Assembly: GCA_014871385.1 (NCBI GenBank)
Contig: CM026421.1
Coordinates: 18,402,203 to 18,466,202, forward strand
Origin: Ceratodon purpureus
Lineage: Eukaryota > Streptophyta > Bryopsida > Pseudoditrichales > Ditrichaceae
Direction: 5' to 3'
Length of the DNA stretch: 64,000 nucleotides
Below are positions 20,468 to 31,433 of the stretch, piece after piece (the stretch's first letter is position 1; each line of letters opens with the position of its first letter). A program made the position numbers and the translations under genes. The notes beneath the pieces were generated by a model. It worked only from the letters and a program-made list of their open reading frames with translations, was not told the DNA's origin and made no database searches.

Positions 20468-21905
20468 GTGTGGAAACATACCGCGGCGGCCATGAGGGAC
20501 TTCGTTCCCGCATAGAGCTGATAAACCGCCACCCCAGTACTGTAGAAAGTGTCGAGGACCTGCAGGTAGAACTCCATCCTTAACTCGGATGGATACATTG
20601 CGTACCTCCTTTCGTTGAACTTCCTGTTGTCCTTGTACAGTGGGTGGTCCGGAGTTGTGTACTTGCTCAGAGGTTCAGGCGTTGACCCGACATTCTCAAG
20701 TACATTATCATCAATGAGAAACAGGAGTTTGACGGGTTCCATCGCGATTCTGGTCTTCGGGGGGTGTCCGCCAAGTCGCTCGTTAGGAGCGGGTAAATAC
20801 TCAGAGGGGAATCTTCTACGACCACTCAAGGTGTTTCGCTCCACCCAAGTGAGCACCTGGGCGAAGTCCTCATCGTCTCCGCAAATGAGAAGCCAGTGCC
20901 GAACATCGTTAAATTGGGGCTGCCCATACTCTTCGATCATATTGAAAAACTCCATGAAGAAGGGGTTCTCCAAAGTGTAGTTATGCCTCGTCTTGTAGGT
21001 TGGGAGGAACCGGAAGTCGATGATTCCGAATGTAACTGCTTCGCCGGTCAACCTCCATATATCGGAGGGCCAAGATCCGAAGGAGAGTCGAGGCTCCCTG
21101 ATAAATGGGAGGAACCACATCTCAGCTGAAGGACACTGAAATGCATGTCGAACCTTCAGGAAGGTTTTGAAGAACTCAACCGCATATGGGGAGAGATCCT
21201 TGGCCGACTTGTTGCGGAACTGTGTAGCTCTGGAGTTAGTCCAGTACGAGTCTGGAATACCCCAGTCAAGCAGAACGTGCTTCGACTCCTTGGAGACAAA
21301 GTAAGTCTTCTTGAAATGCTTCCAAGCGGGTACATCAAGGCCGTCTCTCTTGAATAAATGGAGCGTTGGATTAATGTTGTTGAACTCCGCTTGAGCTACA
21401 ACCTTACGTTTTCTCCGCTCCGCCCACTCCTTGACCGAGTAGCAGTCCTCCAATACACTCGTATTCTGCTTGATGGTAACCTTCGGATATGTGTACTTCC
21501 GATTTGGCCCAGACTTATGCAGGATGTGCTTACACATCTTCTGGTGATCTGCCTCTGTCAAGTTCCCGAGCCATTTGAAGAACTCCCTTGGAAGCGTCCC
21601 ATCCTTGTCCGGAACGAACCCCTTCTTCTCATAGAATTTCTTATGCGGAGGTTCACTGTCGGGATCAATGAGTCCACCACATGCCGCAGACGCGATCACC
21701 TCCTTCCACAGGTCCCATGTTTCATCACTGGATGTGATGATAAACAGCTCGTTTGTTAGGGAGATAGTGTTCTTCCCTCCCTTCTTCGCCACCATGGCTT
21801 GATGCTTCGCCACATCGATCATAGCGAAGCGCTCCCTGATTGCATTCAGAAAGTTCTGCATATGCACAGGAAGAAACCTTAGACGATGCTGTCTCGGAAC
21901 TACTC

Positions 21906-22025
21906 TTTAGCTCGACTCGAGCTAAATTGATCGAGATACACCACAATATTGAAAACCAAGAAGATTATCAATATTTAGCTCGAATCGAGCTAAACTGCAG
22001 GAAGTTTAGCTCGAGTCGAGCTAAA
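21906..22025. repeat. Three element P palindromes in intron 1 of gene A
   Basis: Copies at 21906-21926, 21974-21994 and 22005-22025, all inside the intron between exon 1 and exon 2. Arms are intact in all three; only the central base varies. Confidence 0.87.
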
Positions 22026-23537
22026 CTGCTAATGCTAATGAATCAGTGAACTTACGTCGTATGTCTTCGACGCTGGATTACTTTTCGGACCTGTACTCCT
22101 GCGGTCCGCAGCACCAGCGGCAGCATTTTTCTTTTGGGGCTTACCATACTTCAGCCACACTTTTCTAGAGGCAAGTATATTGCTCGCCCAAGTTGGCTTG
22201 AAGGGTGCGAGATGGTTCACCCGATTATAGAATGCTGAGATCTTTCGCAGCTTATCATGATCATGCGTCCAAACGATGTACGCATCCTACCTCCTGAAGT
22301 CCCTCAACAACTCCTCACTGGCGTTATCCTCGATATGAGATTTGGACGCCGCCGCGCTGTGTTGCCCGTTGATGATGTGGAATGTACAGCCTTCCAGATC
22401 CTCTTCTTGTTGAGGTCGTGCCTTCGTGTCTGGCATCAGACACAGGGTTTGCTTCTGACCCCTATCAGGCATGTTGACCAAGTAATTCTTCATCTCCTCC
22501 ATGCCCCGCTTCTCATATGCACGGATAGTCCATGCGGCCGGTGCGGGCTTGCACCGCGTCACGTCCACACTGAACTTCTTTGGTTGCCCATTCGTTTTAA
22601 AGACGAACTCGTCCTGGCAATCAGAAAAGAAATTCTGGTAAATGCGATTGGCGTTATCGAAGTATAGGACCTCTCCAACCTTGTTCACCTTTGGGAGTTC
22701 CCCGAGAACAGAGTTCAAACTTGTTGCCAAGTCCTCCGCAGATAAGAGCAAGTTCTTCTTGGGCTTTGGCTTGTCAGTTTTCTTCTCAAGGCCTTTCTTC
22801 TTCAATGGTGAGTGGGGCGTGGGAGTTGCAGAAGCGCCTCGGCTTTGGGATGGAACTATTGCTCTCCCCCTACTGCGTCCTGTCTGTTGGCTCCCCATTT
22901 GACTCCCGGTTGCTGTCACTCCAGAAACGTCAACATGAGATTTTCCGAGGTCCTGCTTCACCTTTGCCTCCGTTGCGCGGAGAGCAAGGGTGCAGACAAC
23001 ATTCCTCAGTTTCCACGCTAGGGATTTCGCCGCGAGAGTTCGTCCATCCTTTGTTGCCCATTTCCTGTCCAGTATTTCTTGTCTCATCGTGGAGACTATC
23101 TCCTCGAAAGGTGAATTGGACAAACTTTCCATTAAGGAAATGGGGTCGAAGAGGTTCTCCGCTACGTCTACTACTATGGAGAAGAGGTATGGATTAGCCC
23201 CGATAGATGAGCAGAGGATCTTTATTTGGTCTTTTCCCTTATTGTCAAACTCGGTGACCTTTGTATCCATATCGATGACCTCGGGATCATCGACTTCTCC
23301 CTTGAAAATGGTTGCGAACGTTAGATATGATGTGTATGCAACCCATCGCAGGGTCCAATTTTTGACCTTGGAGGGGTCTTTGAAGGTCCATGCCTCAAAT
23401 GTGCTTGAGTCATCCCCGTCGTCGTCATCTGAATCAGAGATAGGAACAGGCTTGAAGAAATGTCGTAGCGCCTCAATTACCCTTGCTTTCTCCTCACTGC
23501 AAGGAGGACACATTTACCATTAGACAAATTCAAAGCC

Positions 23538-24090
23538 ATTTAGCTCGATTCAAGCTAAATGTTGATTCTATTAATCAAGTAACCGATGGCATCCCAGCAG
23601 TTTAGCTCGAGTCGAGCTAAACTACACGGGGCCCTTGGTAGCCCAAGGAGTTTAGCTCGAGTCGAGCTAAACTGCTTGGGCTACACGATGGAGCACTCAC
23701 AATTTAGCTCGACTCGAGCTAAACTGCAGTGGATCTCCCGGGTATGTTTCGGGAAGTTCAACTTTAGTTTAGCTCGAGTCGAGCTAAAGTGTTAGTTTTC
23801 CCATATGAACTCTCAGCAGTTTAGCTCGACTCGAGCTAAACTGTAATTAGATACCATAGTTAAATTGCAGTTTAGCTCGACTCGAGCTAAACTGCAGGAT
23901 AGACAGTAGTATCTGACTACAGTTTAGCTCAAGTCGAGCTAAACTGAAGCAATTTATTAGTGAAATTCGAAGTACTTTTAGAGTTTTTGTCATGATTTTT
24001 TTCATTGTGTATGTGAGTTTAGCTCGAGTCGAGCTAAATTGTAGAGCGATAGTTGTCTTCGTCAATCAGTTTAGCTCGACTCGAGCTAAA
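23538..24090. repeat. Array of ten palindromes in the leader of gene A
   Basis: Starts at 23538, 23601, 23651, 23703, 23768, 23820, 23871, 23923, 24018 and 24070. Spacings are 63, 50, 52, 65, 52, 51, 52, 95 and 52 bp, close to whole numbers of DNA helical turns (5, 6 or 9). Arms are nearly always perfect, whereas the intervening sequences are unrelated, unlike a simple tandem duplication. The array lies between the TATA box at 24225 and the gene A start codon. Confidence 0.9.
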
Positions 24091-24224
24091 CTGTTCTTGA
24101 TTTTCAAAGGATTTTTAACGCAATTTCCACAGTTTGAAGTACCTGTCGGCCATTTTATTGTTATTCCTTCAGATTCCGCCGTTGTAAAGCTGATCAAACT
24201 TGTTCTGCCTGCAGAAAGGAAGGA

Positions 24225-24232
24225 TTTATATA
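24225..24232 (-). promoter_or_regulatory. TATA box of gene A
   Basis: TATATAAA on the minus strand, about 710 bp upstream of the gene A start codon and just upstream of the palindrome array. The position is right for a promoter whose leader contains the array. Confidence 0.5.
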
Positions 24233-25606
24233 GGTAAGAAAACGATTCGAGAATTATACAAATAGGTGACATCCTATTACCGTATTCCCGGAAAATGCGG
24301 AAGTATAAACATATTCTAAGGGGACTGTAACAAGATTGATATCCAGATAACATAAACGGGAACTTCAAAGGCAATGCAAATGAAGTTGAAATCCAAAACA
24401 TAAGACACCGAATATGCTACTGCAATCATAAATTTATTCACACATACATAGACACAGTTATAATAGAACATACATAATTCAGACACGAAAACAAAATACC
24501 GTTCACAATGATTTTCAAGTAGAAAGAAATACAAGAAGATTCACACAAGCGCCATTCGAACAGTGAATCAAATATACAAAAGCGTGCGATTTGGCTTGGG
24601 ACGAATCTAACAAAGAGGTTGACAGTATTTAATCTGATTTACAAAATCAGATACAATTCTCAAATAGACACACAAAGTTTTTCATACATTACAATTACAG
24701 TAAAACAGCGATAATTCACAGATTGTGGTAAATTACAAAAACTTAACTTTCACAAAAGTTATAGCTGAATTCATTCTAGACACCAGTATGCAATCCACAA
24801 TACGCATGTATGACTCGATTTGACCTCAAGAAAACCTAAATCCATGCTAGCTTTCGGAAAACAGATTCAGTTTCGAACTGACGAAGTAAGATTATGTAAA
24901 CTGCGAACTGATTGAATAGCAAGAGGGGGATCTACTGACGTCGAGGTTGTTTCGAAGACTTGTATTGCGAAGAAGTCTGCAATCTCCACCTTCCACCGCG
25001 ACTGTCGAAAGAACGATGCTCCGCACTTCGAAATCGACGTTGTAGAACCTCCGCTCCACGAAATAATAGTTGCAGAAATTCAGCACGAACCCAATTGCCC
25101 AAAACCTATAACAAACCCACAAATGGTCCACAGACTCGGAGAGGAAAACACCCGCGCAACTACTGTTATCAAACGAACCCACGAAGTCTTCTTCGCCAGA
25201 AACTATTGAAACCCTAATGAAGAACAAACACTGCGGATACAGTATCAAGAAACCCCAGAACCTAAAACCCTACTTCTGATGCTCCCGAAACTACAAAACA
25301 CTGCGAACAGTACAAAGGAAACACTTCAAAGCAACAGGACCCTGACACCACTTCGCGGCAAAAAGAACAAACGAAAACTCGAACCAAAACTACACAACAA
25401 GAGCGCGCCAGAATGAAAACACACACACAGGAGAAAATGGAAAAACACAGTGGACGAAGTCGGAGTCTGGTTCCGCCCCCTCGCACGGTCCTGTGACCGC
25501 GCCGCCAAAGCGTGTAGCCCTTTACCGCGGGTTTCTTTGTAAATTTAATTTAAAATGCTTCGAAATTGAAATTCGGTAATTCTTGGTGTTTAGAGTAGTC
25601 AATAAT
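24233..25606. other. Spacer between the two divergent genes of element P, proximal part
   Basis: AT-rich sequence, then at 24890-25510 a moderately GC-richer stretch with short unsupported reading frames on both strands. I see no domain, splice-supported exon or palindrome here. It may hold upstream control sequence of gene A. Confidence 0.3.
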
Positions 25607-27230
25607 TTTCATTATGGAATAATAATTTTACTTATATCAGAATCACCAAATGGTAATATCAATATTTTTAAGAATTGCGAGTTAAATATTACTGTCCATT
25701 TTTTCATTTTACTTGTGTTTACCTGATTCGGGTAGTGAGAAAGTGAAAATAACTTTTGTTTAAGAAGTTACTTTAAAGATAGATAGTGCGGTTCACTCTC
25801 CATATTGTTAATCCCATGTGGTTTGGTAAACCTGCTCTTTCTTACCTTAAGAAGAATTCACCATGATGGCTCCAATAACTCACATGGGATTGGGGAACCA
25901 TGACCCTTAATGTGTACTGTGAATGGGGCTGAGGTTACCAACCCAGTGTGAGTTTCAATGAAACCTAAACAGGATAGGGAACTCGTTTTTTCAGGCTTCT
26001 GATGAAATGTATTGGTAATATTTTACAATGCTACACAACATGCTTGCATTATGTGAAGTTGGTTTAGTGTTTTGATTGTATTTGCATTTATATACATTTA
26101 TGAATCTACATTAGATTTTGATTTTTGATTTTTTTGAAGTAACTAAATTTTAATCAATTCAATAATGCTTCTTCCAATTTTGTAATAATAATTTGTAGTT
26201 ATTTGCCGATGCATCAAATTCAAATACACTACTTGCAATGATAATGAATTTCATAATATACGCAAATTGGAAACATATTTACCTAAATATAATCATCATA
26301 TTCCTAAAGTACATGTTAGGAACATAATTTAATTATAATATAATAATATAGTATAGTATACTAAGGTACTAATATATTCTTTTCCAAATTTATTTTTAGT
26401 TATTGATTATGAAACGAGAATAATAATCTATATTCAAGTATACTCAAATCTAAAAATGATATACAAATATATTCGAAATAGTTTTGTAATTATATTACGA
26501 ATGCATCAAATATAAATACACTATTAGCAATGAAAATTTATTTACTATACTATAATTGGGAACATATTTACGCAAATGTTATCATCATATTATTCTTCTA
26601 CAACTTGTTAGTTTAATTATGAATTAGAATTCTATTCCAAATAAATTCCATGCAATTTTGAAGATTTTGGTAATTCAGAATTCATATACAAGCATGTACA
26701 TAGATACTGCAATTTAAAAATATACTTTTCATTATGGAATAATAATTTTAGTTATATCAGAATCACTGATTGGTAATATCAATATTTGTAAGAATTGCGA
26801 ATTAAATATTACTGTCCCTTTTTGTATTTTATTTGTATTAACCGGATACGGGTAGTGAGGAAGTGAATAACTTTTTATAGGAAGTTACTTTAAAGATAGT
26901 CAGTGCGGTTCAGTCTCCATATTGTTAACCCCATAAGGTTTGGTAAACCTCCTCTTTCTTACCTTAAGAAGAATTCACCATGATGGCTCCAATAACTCAC
27001 ATGGAGTTGGAGAACCATGTCCCTTAATGTGTACTGTGAATGGGGTTGAGGTTGCCAACCCAATGTGAGTTCCAATAAAAACTAAACAGGATAGGGAACT
27101 CGTTTTTTCAGGCTTCTGATGAAATGTATTGGTAATATTTTACAATGCTACACAACATGCTTGCATTATGTGAAGTTGGTATTGCATTTTGATTATATTT
27201 GGATTCATATAAATTTATGAATCTACATTA
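25607..27230. repeat. Direct repeat pair of about 490 bp in AT-rich DNA
   Basis: Sequence at about 25607-26110 recurs at about 26733-27225. Shared blocks include CATTATGGAATAATAATTTT and AAGAATTCACCATGATGGCT. The sequence between and after them (26200-26560 and 27480-27840) is itself related, so the whole unit of about 1.1 kb is duplicated. There is no coding potential; probably a MITE-like or degenerate element inside element P. Confidence 0.6.
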
Positions 27231-27599
27231 GATTTGGATTTCTGAATTTCTATGAATGAAAGATAGAGAAGTATGTTTTTTTATTGTCTTTATTAGCATT
27301 CAGCCTCCCCGTTACTAAATTTACAGTAAAATATGGAAATATTATAATACAAAATAAACAAATAGGGTTTATAAATTAAAATTCTATTCAAAAGAAATTG
27401 AACGCAATTTTGGAAGTTTTGAAAAATATCACAAATTCGAGCTTCGAAGTGGACAAATTATGAACAATTGTAAAGGATGAAAATGTACATTTTTATTTTA
27501 TGTAATAATAATTTGTAATCATTTGACTAAAGCATCAAATATGGATACACTATTAGCAATGAAAATGAATTTCATATACTCTAATTGGAAACATATTTA

Positions 27600-29815
27600 C
27601 ATAAATGTTGTCATCATATTCTTAAAGTACATGTTAGTACCATAATTTATTTATAATATAATAATATAGTATAGTATACTAAGATACTAATATATTCATT
27701 TAGAATTTTATATTTAATTAATGATTATAATACTAGAATTATAATCTATATTCAAGTATATACAAATCTTAAAATGATATATAAGTATATTCAAGTATAT
27801 ATATGAAGTACATTGTTAAAAATAATAGTATTTAATTTTAGAATTCAATTCATTTATTATGGCAAATTCTTTATATTTTTTAGAAGGTTTAGGGTTTTTT
27901 ATATTTATTCATGAGAAGCGAATATTTAAACCATGGTATGCCTTGTATGATTGGCATGTATATTACAATAATCTTAATCAATTCATTCACGTTTTACCTT
28001 GACTAATATTCTTACAATTTTATTACATTCTAATAAGAAAGTGGAATGCTTGCTTCATTTGCATAATTTTAAAATACAAAATTCATAATTCATAGATTCA
28101 AACGAAATTTACTACTACATTTACTAGTTAGCATGGACATATTAGAATACGAGATATACAAATATGAAAGCATCAGATGAAACACTGGTTTTCGTCTAAA
28201 AGAACCCTGTTTTGAAGGCATTCCATTCCAAAAATTGTTTACAATCCACACGGGGAATACCATCAGCAAAAGTTACCAAAAGATGAAAGTCATCTCTTTT
28301 CACATCTATGGTTTCCAAAAATTGTATAATCTAGCGGTCGTCCTACCTACTCCTGAAGTCCCCATTCCATATCTGAGTTGAATAGCAGCAAAAAGTAAAA
28401 TCGTAGAAGTATACCGAAGATGCCTGCAAGTTCTGGAGAAAAGAGAAAAACATATTCAGATGGTATGATGTTTAGGGTTTAAAACGGAAAAGTGCATGTC
28501 AAAAGCAAGGACTCTTCCTCCTAACAATCAGAACGAACTCAGCATGAGCCATTAAAATTCTGCGCAATACATACAGCAAACGCAATCTATTATTATGAAA
28601 ACATCAAACTGAGGACAAGGTTAAGGGTTCTGAGGAGATAACAATTCACCTACTCACTCATGTGGTGGGCTCCCCAAATCCACGCTCCCCTCCTCATTAG
28701 AATCAGGCATAGAGAAGCCCTCGCCGGAGGTGAGGGGAAACTTGATGTTGGAAGCGTTCATAATCTCCAGTTGCTCTAGACCATGTGCAATAGTCCAATC
28801 CCACTCCACACCGGGCTGCATTAGGCGTGCAATGAGGTTCCACGGGGGAATCTCTACGCCGCGACCACGGGCGCGTTCCACAGCCATAAACCAGGGACGA
28901 AGCTCCTCCACTCCTTGTGGGGAAACAACCACCTCCCACTCGTCTGGCGGGTAACTTGACACCCTAAAACCACCGCCCGACCTCCTCATCACAGCAAATG
29001 AACTACAAGTAGATGAAACAGAAGGGAAACTAAGAATGAAACAACTGTTTCGTCGCCCAAAGGAACTTATGCTTATAAAGCAGCATGGGCGGGAAGCCGA
29101 ATGTTCCAGAGTAACGAAGGGGACTTTGACCAGACTCGGTAACGAGACTTTGACCGATGTGGGCTTTCGAAAGTCCGGATTTACTTAAATGTGTCATTTT
29201 AATTTATTATTAAAGAATTGATTTATGGGATTGTATGCTTAGACAAGCATCTAGAGCCTTTCCCCATATTATATATTAATACTACAATTATAATTATGAT
29301 CATTGGTTTAATACGTTTCATTTGAATCCATAATTTAAGAGTTTTTTAAAAAAAATGAATGAACCAAACATTCCACTTTCTTATGAGAATGTAATAAAAT
29401 TGTGCAAATATAACTCAAGGTAGAACATTAATGACTTGATTAAGGTTTGTGTAATTTCCATGCCTATCATACAAGGCATACCATGGTTAAAATATTCGCT
29501 TCTCATGAATAATTATAAGAAACCATAAACTTTTTAAAAAATATAAAGAATTTGCCATAAAAAATGAATTGATTTCTATAATTTAATACTTTTATTTTTA
29601 ACAATGTACTTCGTATATATACTTGAATATATTTGTATATCATTTTTAGATTTGTATATACTTGAATATAGATTATTATTCTCGTATTATGATCAATAAT
29701 TAAATATAAAATTGTAAATGAATATATTAGAGCCTTGGTATACTATACTATATTATTATATTATAATTAAATTATGATAGTATCATGTACTTTAAGAATA
29801 TTAGGCTTGCAGTTA
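27600..29815. mobile_element. Foldback element with about 460-bp inverted arms
   Basis: The left arm (about 27600-28060) and the right arm (about 29360-29815) are inverted copies. Both contain ACCATGGTATGCCTTGTATG or its complement and a TATAGTATAGTATAC-like run. The loop carries one small ORF. A further partial copy of the right arm follows directly (about 29830-30130). Long arms with a short unique centre are typical of foldback or large MITE-type elements. It is nested in element P, and its own target duplication was not determined. Confidence 0.55.
28654..28989 (-). CDS. Small 111-aa ORF in the foldback element
   Basis: Starts at an ATG (MRRSGGGFRV) and ends LGSPPHE at a TGA. It has Trp-containing segments (EWEVVVSPQGVEELRPWFM, VEWDWTIAHGLEQLEIM) and an acidic end, reads like a folded protein and is GC-richer than the surrounding DNA. 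A GCTTATAAAG box lies about 85 bp upstream on the same strand. I do not recognise the family. It could also be one exon of a larger gene. Confidence 0.45.
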   Translation of the reverse strand: MRRSGGGFRVSSYPPDEWEVVVSPQGVEELRPWFMAVERARGRGVEIPPWNLIARLMQPGVEWDWTIAHGLEQLEIMNASNIKFPLTSGEGFSMPDSNEEGSVDLGSPPHE

Positions 29816-30300
29816 GGTCAACGTACTTTCACCCCATGCCTATCATACAAGGCATACCATGGTTTAAATATTTGCGTCTCATGATTAAATATTAAAAATT
29901 CAATCTTCTAGAAAACGTATATAATTTGCCATGAGAAATGAATTAAATTCTATAATCTAATACTATTATTTTTAACAATGTATTTCGTATATACTTGAAT
30001 ATACTTGTATATCATTTTAAGATTTGTAAACATTAGATTTTAGTTAATTATTCTCGTACTATTCTTAACTGGACATTAAATTGTTAATGAATATATTAGT
30101 ACCTACTTCATATTGATTGCATATATCACATATAATAATTAAATTGAGCAAAAATACATATTTAGTAAATGGAGGTATAAATATTTGCAACAATATACTT
30201 CCCTCTATCAACCTGACTCACGAAATTCAAATAGTTTCAAACAATTTTTGATTTAATTTTATTCCATGTACGACATATTTAATGTCCCTAGAAATGCCTT

Positions 30301-30384
30301 AACCCTAAACCCTAAACCCTTAACCCTGGACCTAAGACCCTGAACCCTTAACCCTGAACCCTATACCCTAAACCCTGAACCCTG
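30301..30384 (+). repeat. Degenerate interstitial telomere-like repeat
   Basis: Runs of CCCTAAA with variants (CCCTTAA, CCCTGAA, CCTATA) over about 85 bp. CCCTAAA is the plant-type telomere unit. Degeneracy and internal position indicate an old interstitial block. Confidence 0.7.
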
Positions 30385-30957
30385 ATAGAGGAAGAAAAGT
30401 TCGCGGCCAAAAGTCAACACTCTGTCTGGCGCTATAGGGACTTCCAACCCATCCCATTTGATTTAATGCACCAAATATTTTGCATCTGCATCTATCTAAA
30501 GGGCCGATAAGTATGGAAAGTGGTAATTCCCGCGCATTCTCACACCCCAAAATGTGGGGGGACGAATGGTCATGCATGATTCCCGCCTATTTTCAAAACT
30601 CAAGCGGCATGAAAAGTTAAAACGGTCACACGTTAGAGAATGACCTCTGGAATCGTCCCCGCTTGAAGTCTTTTCTCTACTCACTTGCTTCTCTCGCTTG
30701 TAGGAGCTCTCGACGCTCACTTGGAGGTGGTTGTTTTCTGGGCGGAAGCTGTATTGCGCCGTTTCTCTTGTACGTCTTCTCTTTAGTTCTCTCCGATCAT
30801 CAGTACACTTCATTGATTTCTGCTTGTTGTATGCTTTCCTTTGATTCAAGTCATGGTGTATTTGTAGTGTCTTTCTTTACTTCTTACAGACGTTTTAGAG
30901 CGGACACCGTAAGCGTACTCTGAGTCTGCGACTCAGAATTCCGAAGATGGAAGCACC
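30385..30957 (+). other. Upstream region of the element P transposase candidate
   Basis: Non-coding and of mixed composition. It ends at a TATA-like box. No repeats of the element family are present until just after the TATA box. Confidence 0.35.
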
Positions 30958-30965
30958 TATTTAAG
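30958..30965 (+). promoter_or_regulatory. TATA-like box of the element P transposase candidate
   Basis: TATTTAAG followed by CGCCGC. The same TATTTAAG box occurs before the two plus-strand genes of the Mutator-like element (39143 and 44176). The palindrome array starts about 25 bp downstream, where the transcript should begin. Confidence 0.5.
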
Positions 30966-30987
30966 CGCCGCTTTTTGCGGACTGCAG

Positions 30988-31338
30988 TTTAGCTCGACTC
31001 GAGCTAAACTCCCGTATCCAAAGAGCATCATGAGTTTAGCTCGACTCGAGCTAAACTCATGCACCCAATGGGCAGCATGAGTTTAGCTCGAGTCGAGCTA
31101 AACTTCTGCACCCAAAGGGCAGCAGAAGTTTAGCTCGAGTCAAGCTAAACTCATGTTGCCCATTGGGTGCATGAGTTTAGCTCGAGTCGAGCTAAACTTA
31201 TGCTGCCCATAGGGTGCGTGAGTTTAGCTCGAGTCGAGCTAAACTTCCGCATCTAAAGGGCAGCAGCATTTTAGCTCGACTCGAGCTAAACTCATGCTTC
31301 CCGTAGTCCAGGAACAGTTTAGCTCGACTCGAGCTAAA
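30988..31338. repeat. Array of eight palindromes at 47-bp pitch in the transposase leader
   Basis: Starts at 30988, 31035, 31082, 31129, 31176, 31223, 31270 and 31318 (spacings 47 x6, then 48). The spacers are related to each other and themselves semi-palindromic (TGCACCCAATGGGCA and its inverse), and at least one unit is inverted. The array ends about 90 bp before the CAG acceptor that precedes the start codon. Confidence 0.92.
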
Positions 31339-31433
31339 CTGCGCCTGGGATAAGTTCTCAAATTTAGAGATTGGTTCCCTTTAAGGAGTATAATATGTTC
31401 TCACAATATTTTGTCTGTTGCATTTCAGATACA

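Larger units (their letters stand above)
19410..23513 (-). pseudogene. ParB/DGQHR-like plus methylase-like gene of element P (gene A), one in-frame TAG
   Basis: Three exons. Exon 1 (22056-23513) has an acidic start, a helical region, a basic linker and, near residue 383, a ParB/DGQHR-like core (FHIINGQHSAAASK). A TAG at 22287-22289 interrupts it, and the frame continues with DAYIVWTHDHDKLRKISAFY. A GTAAGT donor ends the exon. Exon 2 (20482-21855) starts NFLNAIRERF after CAG and ends at a GTATGT donor. Near its end are HWLLICGDDEDFAQVL and VAVYQLYAGTK, which line up with the methylase-like part of gene B (52.1-52.8 kb). The position where methylases have DPPY reads IDFRF. Exon 3 (19410-20345) is an acidic, Ser/Pro-rich tail with a short coiled coil. 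Introns contain palindromes of the element. Catalytic activity is doubtful; binding or regulation is more likely. Confidence 0.65.

Noticed and set aside
23586-24237. Short reading frames on both strands containing LARVELN or FSSTRAKL
   Set aside because: These peptides are just translations of the palindrome; the frames have no other support and lie in a leader region.
24892-25508. Cys- and Val-rich minus-strand frames (for example at 24892-25248)
   Set aside because: No domain, no splice support, odd composition and no similarity to other proteins of the window.
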